Assembly (NCBI GenBank): GCA_036338025.1
Contig: JAYZDB010000213.1
Coordinates: forward strand, 1-20,966
Direction: 5' to 3'
Length of the DNA: 20,966 bases
From: JAYZDB01 sp036338025
GTDB taxonomy: Bacteria > Planctomycetota > UBA1135 > UBA2386
Both the position numbers and the translations under genes were made by a program. Within the stretch, counting starts at the first letter, position 1; every line of letters begins with the position of its first letter. The notes beneath the pieces are model-generated. The model searched no databases. It worked only from the letters and a program-made list of their open reading frames with translations, and was not told where the DNA came from. Positions 7,173-14,708 of the stretch are shown here, one piece after another.

Positions 7173-7337
7173 ATGGCAAAGCCGAAGAAGAAAAGAGAGA
7201 TCGTCCACCTCGTGTGCTCGGAGTCCGGTGAGCGGAACTACACCATCCGCAAGCGAGCCGGCACCCCCAAGTTGAGCTTGAGCAAGTACTGCCCACGCCT
7301 TCGCAAGCACACGATCCACGAAGAGAAGAAGAAGTAG
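7173..7337 (+). CDS. rpmG: 50S ribosomal protein L33
   Basis: A 54-residue basic protein that begins MAKPKKKREIVHLVCSESG and contains KLSLSKYCPRLRKHTIH near the end, matching L33 over its full length. L33 sits near the E site of the large ribosomal subunit. Zinc-binding forms have two CxxC pairs. Here only C15 and C43 remain (CSES and CPRL), so it should be a zinc-free form. A GAGGAA ribosome-binding site lies 3 bases before the ATG. The gene stands alone; the tRNA-Trp, secE and nusG genes that often accompany rpmG are not present downstream. The 3' neighbour is the convergent LITAF-like gene, 204 bases away. Confidence 0.95.
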   Translation: MAKPKKKREIVHLVCSESGERNYTIRKRAGTPKLSLSKYCPRLRKHTIHEEKKK

Positions 7338-7514
7338 GGCCCCGCTCTACGGACTCCGCATCGACCGCCGGTCGGCTCCGCGAATCTCTTACGATCGCGC
7401 CTGTTGGAGCTACAGCTGGCGGCGATTTGCTGTACGGAGTGGGTGGGACTTTGCAGTCTCGGCGAGGTCTCTCCCCTGGCCGGACGGTTCAGGCCTCGGC
7501 GAGTGTGACTGCGC

Positions 7515-7537
7515 GGCGTCCGGGTTTTCCCGTCGCC
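7515..7537. terminator. Hairpin between convergent rpmG and the LITAF-like gene
   Basis: GGCG (7515-7518) pairs with CGCC (7534-7537), and CGGG (7521-7524) pairs with CCCG (7529-7532), around a TTTT loop (AAAA on the minus strand). It sits 4 bases past the LITAF-like stop, a natural place for a terminator, but no T-run follows on either strand. Confidence 0.3.
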
Positions 7538-7541
7538 TTGC

Positions 7542-7736
7542 CTACACGACGCCGAGCTTGGTCCCGCAGTTGCTGCACTTGCGGACCTCTTCTTTCAAGC
7601 CGTCTACGAGAAACGGAATGAAGCAAAAGATGCAGGTGGTTACCAGGAGTACAACGAACAGGATCCACCCAGTCGAGGATAGCTGTTTGGTTACGAACGG
7701 CGCACCTTCGTGCTCGCAAACGGGACATACGGCCAT
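7542..7736 (-). CDS. LITAF-like zinc-ribbon membrane-associated protein (64 aa)
   Basis: A 64-residue protein with CPVC at residues 4-7, a hydrophobic stretch of about 23 residues in the middle (from GWILFVVLLV to IPFLVDG), and KCSNCGTKLG near the C-terminus. Two CxxC half-knuckles flanking a membrane-inserting helix is the architecture of the LITAF domain, in which the cysteines join to bind one zinc ion at the membrane surface. The family is best known in eukaryotic endosomal proteins, with scattered bacterial members of unknown role. The ATG at 7736 has AAGG about 8 bases upstream. The ORF extends 21 codons further up, but that part is a histidine/proline-rich translation of simple repeats. 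It converges on rpmG; no functional partner is evident. Confidence 0.75.
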   Translation of the reverse strand: MAVCPVCEHEGAPFVTKQLSSTGWILFVVLLVTTCIFCFIPFLVDGLKEEVRKCSNCGTKLGVV

Positions 7737-8068
7737 TTTGGGTACCTTGTGTGTGTGGGGGGGGGCAGGCGGGTGCTGGTGGCGGCGAACCCGGGACATG
7801 GTTCGTCAGACGGGAGCGGGATCCTACCTTTCCGGCGTGCATTCGGGCAATGGAACTTCCCGGGAGAGTATCCAATGCGCCGGCCTGGGCCGGGCGACCC
7901 AGCCCTCTAACGTCCTGCGCGATAAATATTCTGGCAAAGCCAGCGTGCCGTCAGAAGGGCCTTCGCTGAGGGTGTCGCCCGGCTGGTCAGGCCTGTTGCC
8001 GTGAGTGGCGGCTTGGAGGGTTGGACCTCTTGATGACGCCGACCCGGCCTGTGTGCCACAATCCGCGC
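7737..8068. other. 332-base divergent intergenic region (LITAF-like gene / propeller gene)
   Basis: It holds the promoters of two divergent genes. Visible are a (TG)5 run joined to nine G (7748-7765), a TAGGAT hexamer on the minus strand near 7833 that could be a -10 box, an AT-rich GATAAATATT at 7921-7930, a short hairpin CTGGC/GCCAG at 7931-7943 and a GGAGGG at 8015-8020. I see no coding sequence in it. Confidence 0.5.
7748..7765. repeat. Simple-sequence tract: (TG)5 followed by a run of nine G
   Basis: Five TG units at 7748-7757 run directly into nine consecutive G (7757-7765). On the minus strand this lies 12-29 bases before the LITAF-like start codon, in its leader. Confidence 0.85.
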
Positions 8069-9724
8069 ATGTCCCGAAGTTCCGGAATGTCACGAGTGCT
8101 GGTCCTGGTGGGCCTGGCCCTGCTGGCCGCGGCTCTGTGGTTCTGGCGGCCGTGGGACTCGAGCGGGCGGGGTTGGTTCACCGATACGACTCGCGCCGCC
8201 GGTATCGGATTCGAACACAGCAGCGGACGGACCGGTTCGCACCGCTACCTGGAGATCGTCGGTGGTGGGGTCGGGATGTTCGACTACGACGGGGACGGTT
8301 GGCTGGATCTCTACTTCGTCAACGGCAACCACATCGCCAAGCCGATGTCGAAGTCCATCACCAACATCCTGTACCGCAACAACCACGATGGGACCTTCAC
8401 AGACGTCACAGCGCAGGCCGGCGTTGGCGATGCGGGTTTTGGTCAGGGTTGTTGCGCGGCGGACTTTGACAACGATGGTGACCAGGACCTCTACGTCACC
8501 AACTACGGACTCGACCGCTTCTACCGCAACAACGGGGATGGCACCTTCTCAGAGGTTGGCAAGGCGGTGGGAGTGGTCTGCGATTCGTGGGGCCAGTCGT
8601 GTGCATTCTTCGATGCGGACGGCGATGGCTGGCTCGATCTCTACGTGCAGAACTACCTGACCTACGCCCCGGCGATGGAAGGCAAGCGGGCCGATTACAA
8701 TACCCCGACGGCATTCAAGGGTGCTCCCGACCGTTTGTATCTCAACAAGGGCGATGGGACCTTCCGCGATGTCAGTGTGAAGTCCGGCCTGCATCGACCA
8801 GACGGACGCGGCATGGGGGTCGCCTGTGTCGATTTCGATGGCGACGGCGATCTGGACTTGTTCGTCGCCAACGACGGGATGGAGAACTACTACTTCCAGA
8901 ACAAGGGCGATGCGACCTTCGAGGAGCGCTCGGTACGCTCCGGCCTGGCTTTCAACTACGACGGGGCGAGCGAGTCATCGATGGGCGTCGATGTCGGTGA
9001 CTTCGACGGCGACGGCCAGCAGGATATTGCATGCCCGGCGCTGCGTTCGGAGTGCTGCACGCTCTACAAGAACGGCAACGGCCTGTTTGATGACGTGTCG
9101 CGCCCGTCCCGATTGGCGCCGCTGACCCGACCGTTTACCGGCTTCTCTCCGAACTGGCTCGATGTCGACAACGACGGGGACCTGGATCTCTTCCTGTGCA
9201 ACGGGGGGGTTGCCCGTAACCTCGACTCCTCGCCGCAGCAGACCTACCTGGAGCAGTATGGGGTCCCGGATCTCTTGGTGCTCAATGACGGCCAGGGACG
9301 ATTCGCGAAGGCCGGGCCTGCACCAGGAGCACATTTTGAGAGAGCCCTTATCGGGCGTGGTTCCGCGGCTGGCGATCTCGACAACGATGGCGACATCGAT
9401 CTCGTTGTGTGCAACCTCAACGGTGCCCCGAACATTCTGCGCAACGATGCACCGCAGGGTCACTGGCTCACCTTGGTCCTTGTTCCGTCCAAGGGTCACC
9501 GCGACCCGATCGGTGCCAAGATCAAGGTGACGGCAGGCGGTAGAAGCCAGACGGCAGTGGTTCGGGCTTCGGGCGGGTATCTGTCACTGAACGACCGTCG
9601 GCCGCACTTCGGTCTCGGTGCCGCAACGACAGTGGAGCGAATCGAGATTGTGTGGCCGGACGGCAGCCAGCAGGTCCTCACTGAAGCAAAGGCGGACCAG
9701 ATCCTTGAGATCCGGCAGACCTGA
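8069..9724 (+). CDS. Exported FG-GAP/VCBS propeller protein with C-terminal ASPIC/UnbV domain (CRTAC1-like)
   Basis: A 551-residue protein with an N-terminal hydrophobic segment (about 8-26, VLVLVGLALLAAALWFW) that acts as a signal or anchor. It then has seven calcium-loop motifs of the DxDxDGxxDL type, for example FDYDGDGWLDLY (71-82), DFDNDGDQDLY, DADGDGWLDLY, DFDGDGDLDLF, DFDGDGQQDI, DVDNDGDLDLF and DLDNDGDIDLV. These predict a seven-bladed beta-propeller. The last 85 or so residues form an ASPIC/UnbV domain (IGAKIKVTAGG, HFGLGAATTVERIEIVWPDG). The molecular role of the family is not known; it acts outside the cytoplasm. The start could also be an ATG at 8033, which has GGAGGG 12 bases upstream; 8069 puts the hydrophobic segment at the usual distance. 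It converges on the TPR lipoprotein gene with 9 bases between stops. Confidence 0.9.
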   Translation: MSRSSGMSRVLVLVGLALLAAALWFWRPWDSSGRGWFTDTTRAAGIGFEHSSGRTGSHRYLEIVGGGVGMFDYDGDGWLDLYFVNGNHIAKPMSKSITNILYRNNHDGTFTDVTAQAGVGDAGFGQGCCAADFDNDGDQDLYVTNYGLDRFYRNNGDGTFSEVGKAVGVVCDSWGQSCAFFDADGDGWLDLYVQNYLTYAPAMEGKRADYNTPTAFKGAPDRLYLNKGDGTFRDVSVKSGLHRPDGRGMGVACVDFDGDGDLDLFVANDGMENYYFQNKGDATFEERSVRSGLAFNYDGASESSMGVDVGDFDGDGQQDIACPALRSECCTLYKNGNGLFDDVSRPSRLAPLTRPFTGFSPNWLDVDNDGDLDLFLCNGGVARNLDSSPQQTYLEQYGVPDLLVLNDGQGRFAKAGPAPGAHFERALIGRGSAAGDLDNDGDIDLVVCNLNGAPNILRNDAPQGHWLTLVLVPSKGHRDPIGAKIKVTAGGRSQTAVVRASGGYLSLNDRRPHFGLGAATTVERIEIVWPDGSQQVLTEAKADQILEIRQT

Positions 9725-9733
9725 TCGGTGTAA

Positions 9734-10927
9734 CTAGTCGCCGCTCGGGATTTTCAAGTCGACCCCCAGATTGCTGGCTTCACCTTTGAGCGCCGAGACA
9801 AATCCGGCCTGCTTGGGATCCGCAACCACAGCATGTCGCCAGGCCCACACGCGGATGAATGCGTCTTCGGGGCGATCAAAGTACTTCACGACGAGTCGCA
9901 GCGCCGACAGGTTCTTCGGGTCGCGATTGGCTTCGAATAGCACTGCTGCCCGCACCAGGTCAGGCTTGGACTGGGTGTCGTAGAGAGCCGCCATGTCGAG
10001 GATGGATCTTGGCTTGTCTCGGAGAAGATTCAGTTGTTCCTTGGCCTTGCTAAGGCGTGCTTTCCACTTCGCCATGTCCGGCTTGAGGGCCAATGCCGTC
10101 TCGATGGCCTTCACCGCCTCCTCGGATTGCCCGAGGTCTGTCAGGATTCGTCCGATGGTCAGGTGCGCGCGCGCCATTTTTGGATTCGCCTGGACGGCGG
10201 TGTTCAACAGGTCCAGACCCGGAAACAAGCGACCTGTACGGTAGAGACTGCGGCCACGAATCAGCAAGGCCTCCGGCCCGTTGCCTTGGTTCTCGGAGCG
10301 GAGTGCCTGGCGTTCGGCGTCGCGGATGATCTCGTTCTTGCGGTAGAACTCGCCCCAGGACTTGGCGGAATCGTCACGTTTGCGCTTGGACTCGACTCTT
10401 GAGAACAGGAGATAGGCCTTTGGGTCCCAGGGGTCTCTTGCGAGCAATTCCCCGAGCATGTTGGCGGAATCGTCGTGCTGCCCGACACCGGTCAGACATT
10501 CGGCCATTGGCTGATACAGGCTCGGAGTCATCGGGATGGACTTGAACAGCTCGAGCGCCTGATCATAGAACGCCTGGTCCTTGCGCATGTACGCCAACCC
10601 GGTCCGCACCCCCTCATCGTCGGGGAACTGCTCGTAGAGCTTGGACATGATCTTGGCGGCTTCTTCGACCCGAGCCGTGTTGTAGAGCAACTCGGCTTTC
10701 AGGAAGCGTGCCACACGATTCTCAGGGTCTGCGTCCAGGGCCTTGTTGAGGAACTCCAGTGCGGCGATGTACTGCCGCATCTCGAGTTGCGTCTGCGCCA
10801 TCTTGATGTTCCGCTCGGCGGCCTTCTTGTCGGGACCACCGCATGCGCTCATGAGTAGCGCAAGGAGACAAGAACCGAGAATGGCGCCAAGATGGCGGCG
10901 TGTCGGAGATGCAGTTTGAGCAGCCAT
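9734..10927 (-). CDS. TPR-repeat lipoprotein
   Basis: A 397-residue protein with a lipoprotein signal peptide (LGAILGSCLLALLMSAC, with C29 as the likely lipidated residue). It is followed by tandem tetratricopeptide-type helices, such as QYIAALEFLNKALDADPENR, RVEEAAKIMSKLYEQFPDD, GRLFPGLDLLNTAVQANPKM and GQSEEAVKAIETALALKPDM. TPR domains are protein-binding scaffolds, here at the outer face of a membrane. The ORF is open 53 codons further upstream, but that stretch has no signal peptide character and overlaps the divergent nitrilase promoter. The ATG at 10927 places the signal peptide correctly. It is divergent from the nitrilase-superfamily gene by 148 bases. In this window TPR lipoproteins recur beside propeller proteins, which suggests joint function in the envelope. 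Confidence 0.88.
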   Translation of the reverse strand: MAAQTASPTRRHLGAILGSCLLALLMSACGGPDKKAAERNIKMAQTQLEMRQYIAALEFLNKALDADPENRVARFLKAELLYNTARVEEAAKIMSKLYEQFPDDEGVRTGLAYMRKDQAFYDQALELFKSIPMTPSLYQPMAECLTGVGQHDDSANMLGELLARDPWDPKAYLLFSRVESKRKRDDSAKSWGEFYRKNEIIRDAERQALRSENQGNGPEALLIRGRSLYRTGRLFPGLDLLNTAVQANPKMARAHLTIGRILTDLGQSEEAVKAIETALALKPDMAKWKARLSKAKEQLNLLRDKPRSILDMAALYDTQSKPDLVRAAVLFEANRDPKNLSALRLVVKYFDRPEDAFIRVWAWRHAVVADPKQAGFVSALKGEASNLGVDLKIPSGD

Positions 10928-11075
10928 GTTCGTAAGCTTGATATGCCAGGATCCGGTTGTGGTGACGGTAGCAAGTCTGGATCGGTAAACCCAGGCCGCA
11001 ACCTGACGCTGTCCTTGCCGAATGGGAACTCCGCCATACCATTGCGTCTGGCGCCCCGGTTTCGCGCTGCACCCG

Positions 11076-12071
11076 ATGAGCCACATTCGCTACAACGCTG
11101 CCGCCTGCCAGATCGATCTCCCAAACCCCGAGAATCGGGGCGAGATTGCTGGCAAGGTCACCAGGATGCTGGCTCTGACGGATCAGGCGGTGACAGGCTA
11201 CGACCCCTTCTTGCCAGTCAAGTTGGTGGTGTTTCCGGAGTTCGCCCACGCCGCGCCGATCTACCCCACGGCTGATGCGCTGCGCGAGCACCTCACGGTG
11301 CCGATTCCCAACGAACACACCGAGCGCTACGCGGAGAAGGCCAAGGAACTGGATGTCTACATCCAGACCGGGACGTTTCTCGAAGAGGATTCGAAGTGGC
11401 CGGGCAAGGTCTTCAACACGACCTGTCTGATAGGGCCCGAAGGTATTCTGCTCCGGTACCGCAAGGTGAATCCGTGGATACCGTTCGAGGTGCACGCCAG
11501 TCCGCATGATATCGAAGGCTACGACGAGGAGTTGTTTCCGGTCGCAAAGACGCCGATCGGAAACCTTGGCGCAGCAGTTTGCTATGACTGGCTGTTCCCC
11601 GAAGCGTTGCGACAACTCGCAGCCAATGGTGCTGAGGTGCTGATTCGGGTTTCGGCCTACATGGATCCTTGGGGGGCGACCCCGCCAACGGATTGGTGGA
11701 CCGTCATCAACCGCTGTCGGGCCATCGAGAATCATGCCTATGTGGTGGCCTCGAACCAGGCGGCGAGCCAGGACAAGTACCCACCCTTTTCCTGGCCAGG
11801 CGGCAGCATGCTCGTCGACTTCGACGGGCGTATCCTGGCGCAGGCCGATCCGGGACCCGGTACGAAGATCGTGGTCGCGCCGATTGATATCACCGCGCTA
11901 CGCCACGATCGCGAAGCCCGCTCCGGGCACCACATGTTGTCGCACCTGAGGACCGAGGCCTACCCGGTCTATCGCCGGGGCTACTACCCGTCAGGGCGCT
12001 GGAGTGGGGAGGAGAGTCCTGACTACCAGCTGAACATCGAACAGATCGAAGAGTCCAAGCGCGAGTTGTAG
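11076..12071 (+). CDS. Nitrilase-superfamily carbon-nitrogen hydrolase
   Basis: A 331-residue amidohydrolase with the complete Glu-Lys-Cys triad of the superfamily: E55 in VVFPEFAHA, K130 in LRYRKVNPW and C169 in GAAVCYDWLFPE. E138 (PWIPFE) may be the extra structural glutamate. These enzymes hydrolyse non-peptide C-N bonds in nitriles, amides or carbamoyl groups through a cysteine thioester. The length and the W/P-rich substrate loops fit the amidase-like branches better than plant-type nitrilases, but the substrate is unknown. No signal peptide is visible from this ATG, so it is probably cytoplasmic. The frame is open 18 codons upstream without family similarity. The stop is 7 bases from that of the convergent propeller lipoprotein gene. 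Confidence 0.88.
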   Translation: MSHIRYNAAACQIDLPNPENRGEIAGKVTRMLALTDQAVTGYDPFLPVKLVVFPEFAHAAPIYPTADALREHLTVPIPNEHTERYAEKAKELDVYIQTGTFLEEDSKWPGKVFNTTCLIGPEGILLRYRKVNPWIPFEVHASPHDIEGYDEELFPVAKTPIGNLGAAVCYDWLFPEALRQLAANGAEVLIRVSAYMDPWGATPPTDWWTVINRCRAIENHAYVVASNQAASQDKYPPFSWPGGSMLVDFDGRILAQADPGPGTKIVVAPIDITALRHDREARSGHHMLSHLRTEAYPVYRRGYYPSGRWSGEESPDYQLNIEQIEESKREL

Positions 12072-12078
12072 TGCCTGG

Positions 12079-14397
12079 CTAGCGCCCGAGTTTGAAGGAC
12101 TTGAGTTCGACCGTTTCGATGGTGTCCTGGTCCTCCACGATTCGGATGAACTGATCGACGCGGACATCCTTGAACGTCTGGGTGCGATTTGTGACTGGCC
12201 AGTAGATCTCCAAGACATCGATGCTCTCAGACTTCCCGGTGCCAATCGTCTGCCGCAGAGGGTTGCAGCCAAAACTGCCGCCGCTGTTTACGTGGCGGAA
12301 AATAGACCGGGCTTTGCCGTTCTCGGTCACTCTTAGGTGGATACGGGCTCCGATAGCGGCACGGTTGGTGGTCTGACCAACGAGCTTGATGCAGACCCAG
12401 TGGTTGCCAAAGCCGGGGTTTTCAAACAGCAGGTCCTGGTACTCGTCGCCGTAGTAGGCGCCGCCCATTTGCTCGAATACGTCGGCATCGCCATCGTTGT
12501 CGAGATCGGCGAAGGACACCGCGTGACCCTTTTGAAGGTGGGCAAATCCGCCGGCCATGGTGACGTCCACGAACTTCTGGCCGTTGTGGTTGAGGTACAT
12601 CTGGTTCGGCATCAGGTTTTCGAAGTCCGGGTCGCCGGTCCCCAGGTAGAAGTCGAGGTAGCCGTCGTTGTTGAGGTCGCCGAAGTTCGCGCCCATCGGC
12701 AGCATCGGCGCTCGGAGACCGACCTCCTTGGCGACGTCCTTGAAGCCGCCCTGGCCGTCGCCCCGGTAGAGGCGGGCAGTCTCGAGTTGGGTGGGCTCGC
12801 CGAGTTGGTATGCGACCATGTCGCCGATCCGACCGGCGTAACTGGAGACGAACAGATCCAGCACTCCGTCGTTGTCGAAGTCCCAGAACCAGGTTGGAAA
12901 GCTCTCGCTTGGCTCCTCTACCCCGAGTTTCGTGGCGACATCGGTGAAGGTGCCGTCCCCGTTGTTCCGGTACAGCCGGTTGGGTCCCTTGTAGTTTGAG
13001 ATGTAGAGGTCCATGAACCGGTCGCCGTCGTAGTCACCCCATGACACCCCCTTTGCAAATCCGACGTTTGGCACTCCAGCTTGCAATGTCACGTCCGTGA
13101 ACGTGCCGTCACCGTTGTTGTGGAACAGTTGGCTGGTGGCCTGGAATTCGGATGTGAATTCGTTGCCGACGTAAAGGTCGAGATGGCCGTCGTTGTCGTA
13201 GTCGGCCCAGCCGGCTGTCTGAGTCGGGCAAAGCGGTTGAGCCAGGCCGGCCTTGAAGGTGACATCGGTGAACGTGCCGTCGCCGTTGTTGTGAAGCAGC
13301 GAATTCGGATACCTCCCGCTGGCACCGAGCCAGGCGCCGCGCATCACCAGGATGTCGAGATTGCCGTCGTTGTTGTAGTCCGCCGAGAGGAGGTTCAGTC
13401 CGCCGTACAAGCCGAGCAACCCCGACTTGCCGGTCCTGCCGGCGAAGGTGCCGTCACCATTGTTCCGGAAGAAGCGGATCTGACCCTTGTTGTTCCATGT
13501 CGACGCCACCACATCGAGGTAGCCATCGTTGTCAAAGTCATCGGCGATAGCACCGCCACAGAGGCTGAAGGTGCTCAGCTTCATCCCCGGAGCGATGTTC
13601 TTGAATCTTGGAAACTCCACCGAGGATTGGAACACCGTCTCGGGGATCAAGTGCTCCTTGGGAACCTGATCCGGGTAGCCGCCGATCGTCATGTATGCGA
13701 TGTTGAGCAGCCACCTGGAAGAACGGTGCAGGTCGAGATTCGCTGCGGAGTTGGCGCGGGAGTTCGGTTGGCCTGGCGTGTACTTGGCTTGTGGTTTCGT
13801 CGCGAGAATCTCCTTGAACAAGCCGATAGCGGATGTCGACCCCTCTAGATCTGTGTGAATGCCGCCGCCTTGGATCGGTACGATACAACTGTCGGCGTTG
13901 TTGAGTTTGCAGCAATTCTGGGTCTCACCCCAGCGCATGTAGGCAACGCCTAGCTTGAACTTCGTGAAGTTGGCGCGGGTTGCATCGATCTTGGCCGCAG
14001 CAACCAAGCCCTTGGCTGTGTTGAGATGGTCGATCGCAGAGCGAATTCGCCCCAGCTTGAGTTCCGACAGGCCGAGTTCGATGTTGATCTCCCAGTGCTG
14101 TAGCTCTGACGCGTCCTTGCCGAGTTGCCGTTGGAATTCCTTGAAACGCTGCGAGTCTACGAGAGCGTGGTAAGGGTTGTGTTGGTCGGTTGATTGCGCA
14201 ATGGCGCGCAATACCTTGACCATCCGAGTGTGGCTTTGCTTGTTGGTCAGGTCCTTGTCTGCAACTGGGGCTTTTGATTGCGTGGTGGATGCTTGGGGCT
14301 TGCGGCCGGGGCCCGGTTTCAGATCCTCGGGGTCGGAGTTACAGCCGACGAAGTTGCAGGTGACAGCAAACAAGAGCAATGCGTGAGGTCTCGGCAT
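12079..14397 (-). CDS. Lipoprotein with helical N-terminal region, seven FG-GAP repeats and ASPIC/UnbV domain (CRTAC1-like)
   Basis: A 772-residue protein with a short signal peptide (MPRPHALLLFAVTCNFVGC, with C19 the likely lipid anchor). Residues about 60-210 are helical and TPR-like and include a block that I recall as conserved in this subfamily: YMRWGETQNCC, then DSCIVPIQGGGIH (153-181). Seven DxDxDG-type calcium loops follow (DFDNDGYLDV, DYNNDGNLDI, DYDNDGHLDL, DYDGDRFMDL, DFDNDGVLDL, DLNNDGYLDF, DLDNDGDADV), consistent with a seven-bladed propeller. An ASPIC/UnbV domain lies near the C-terminus (AIGARIHLRV, GCNPLRQTIGTG). An alternative ATG lies at 14424. It is divergent from the secreted hydrolase across a palindrome-rich 311-base gap. 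Function unknown; exported. Confidence 0.9.
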   Translation of the reverse strand: MPRPHALLLFAVTCNFVGCNSDPEDLKPGPGRKPQASTTQSKAPVADKDLTNKQSHTRMVKVLRAIAQSTDQHNPYHALVDSQRFKEFQRQLGKDASELQHWEINIELGLSELKLGRIRSAIDHLNTAKGLVAAAKIDATRANFTKFKLGVAYMRWGETQNCCKLNNADSCIVPIQGGGIHTDLEGSTSAIGLFKEILATKPQAKYTPGQPNSRANSAANLDLHRSSRWLLNIAYMTIGGYPDQVPKEHLIPETVFQSSVEFPRFKNIAPGMKLSTFSLCGGAIADDFDNDGYLDVVASTWNNKGQIRFFRNNGDGTFAGRTGKSGLLGLYGGLNLLSADYNNDGNLDILVMRGAWLGASGRYPNSLLHNNGDGTFTDVTFKAGLAQPLCPTQTAGWADYDNDGHLDLYVGNEFTSEFQATSQLFHNNGDGTFTDVTLQAGVPNVGFAKGVSWGDYDGDRFMDLYISNYKGPNRLYRNNGDGTFTDVATKLGVEEPSESFPTWFWDFDNDGVLDLFVSSYAGRIGDMVAYQLGEPTQLETARLYRGDGQGGFKDVAKEVGLRAPMLPMGANFGDLNNDGYLDFYLGTGDPDFENLMPNQMYLNHNGQKFVDVTMAGGFAHLQKGHAVSFADLDNDGDADVFEQMGGAYYGDEYQDLLFENPGFGNHWVCIKLVGQTTNRAAIGARIHLRVTENGKARSIFRHVNSGGSFGCNPLRQTIGTGKSESIDVLEIYWPVTNRTQTFKDVRVDQFIRIVEDQDTIETVELKSFKLGR

Positions 14398-14708
14398 GCG
14401 GTTGATGGTTGCTCGGTCTTGCATTGCTGTCAGGGTTCCCGGAGAAGGGTAGGGGGGAAGCGAGACTGTCGGCAAGGTCCTTGGACCCGAATTCCAGCCT
14501 TGGAACCAGTGTCACTGGCGAGATGGCAAACCGTGCCGTGGTCACCGGACTCAGCGGCTGAGTGTCCATCACGAGGGACGGGGCTGTGCAGGCGAGACCG
14601 CAGGGCCGATAATCAGTCCGCTCGAATGATCGGTGAGCAGTCACTCACCACCCACCTCTCCTTTTTGTCGCTGGTCTGGCAGCAGAGCACCGGCAGTTGA
14701 GCTACGGC
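14398..14708. other. 311-base divergent intergenic region rich in palindromes
   Basis: It holds the promoters of the propeller lipoprotein (-) and the hydrolase (+). Palindromes seen: CCAGTGTCACTGG (14506-14518, perfect around one base), TTCCA/TGGAA (14492-14505), ACTCAG/CTGAGT (14549-14563, loop CGG) and GGTGAG/CTCACC (14632-14649, loop CAGTCA). A GATAAT at 14608-14613 could be a -10 box for the hydrolase. The clustered dyads look like regulator-binding sites, but no regulator is known. Confidence 0.45.

Noticed and set aside
7736..7799. 21-codon N-terminal extension of the LITAF-like protein
   Set aside because: It translates the simple-sequence tract, and a good ribosome-binding site precedes the later ATG.
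10722..11735. 337-codon minus-strand ORF over the nitrilase gene and the TPR start
   Set aside because: It overlaps the catalytic region of the nitrilase on the other strand and has no coherent domain.
12960..13460. DNA-level tandem repeats or CRISPR-like spacing
   Set aside because: The recurring NNGDGTFTDV coding units are diverged propeller repeats, not a CRISPR array.
12337..13848. Long plus-strand ORFs opposite the 772-residue propeller gene
   Set aside because: Their valine-rich repeats are the reverse complement of the calcium-loop codons, a known source of false ORFs.
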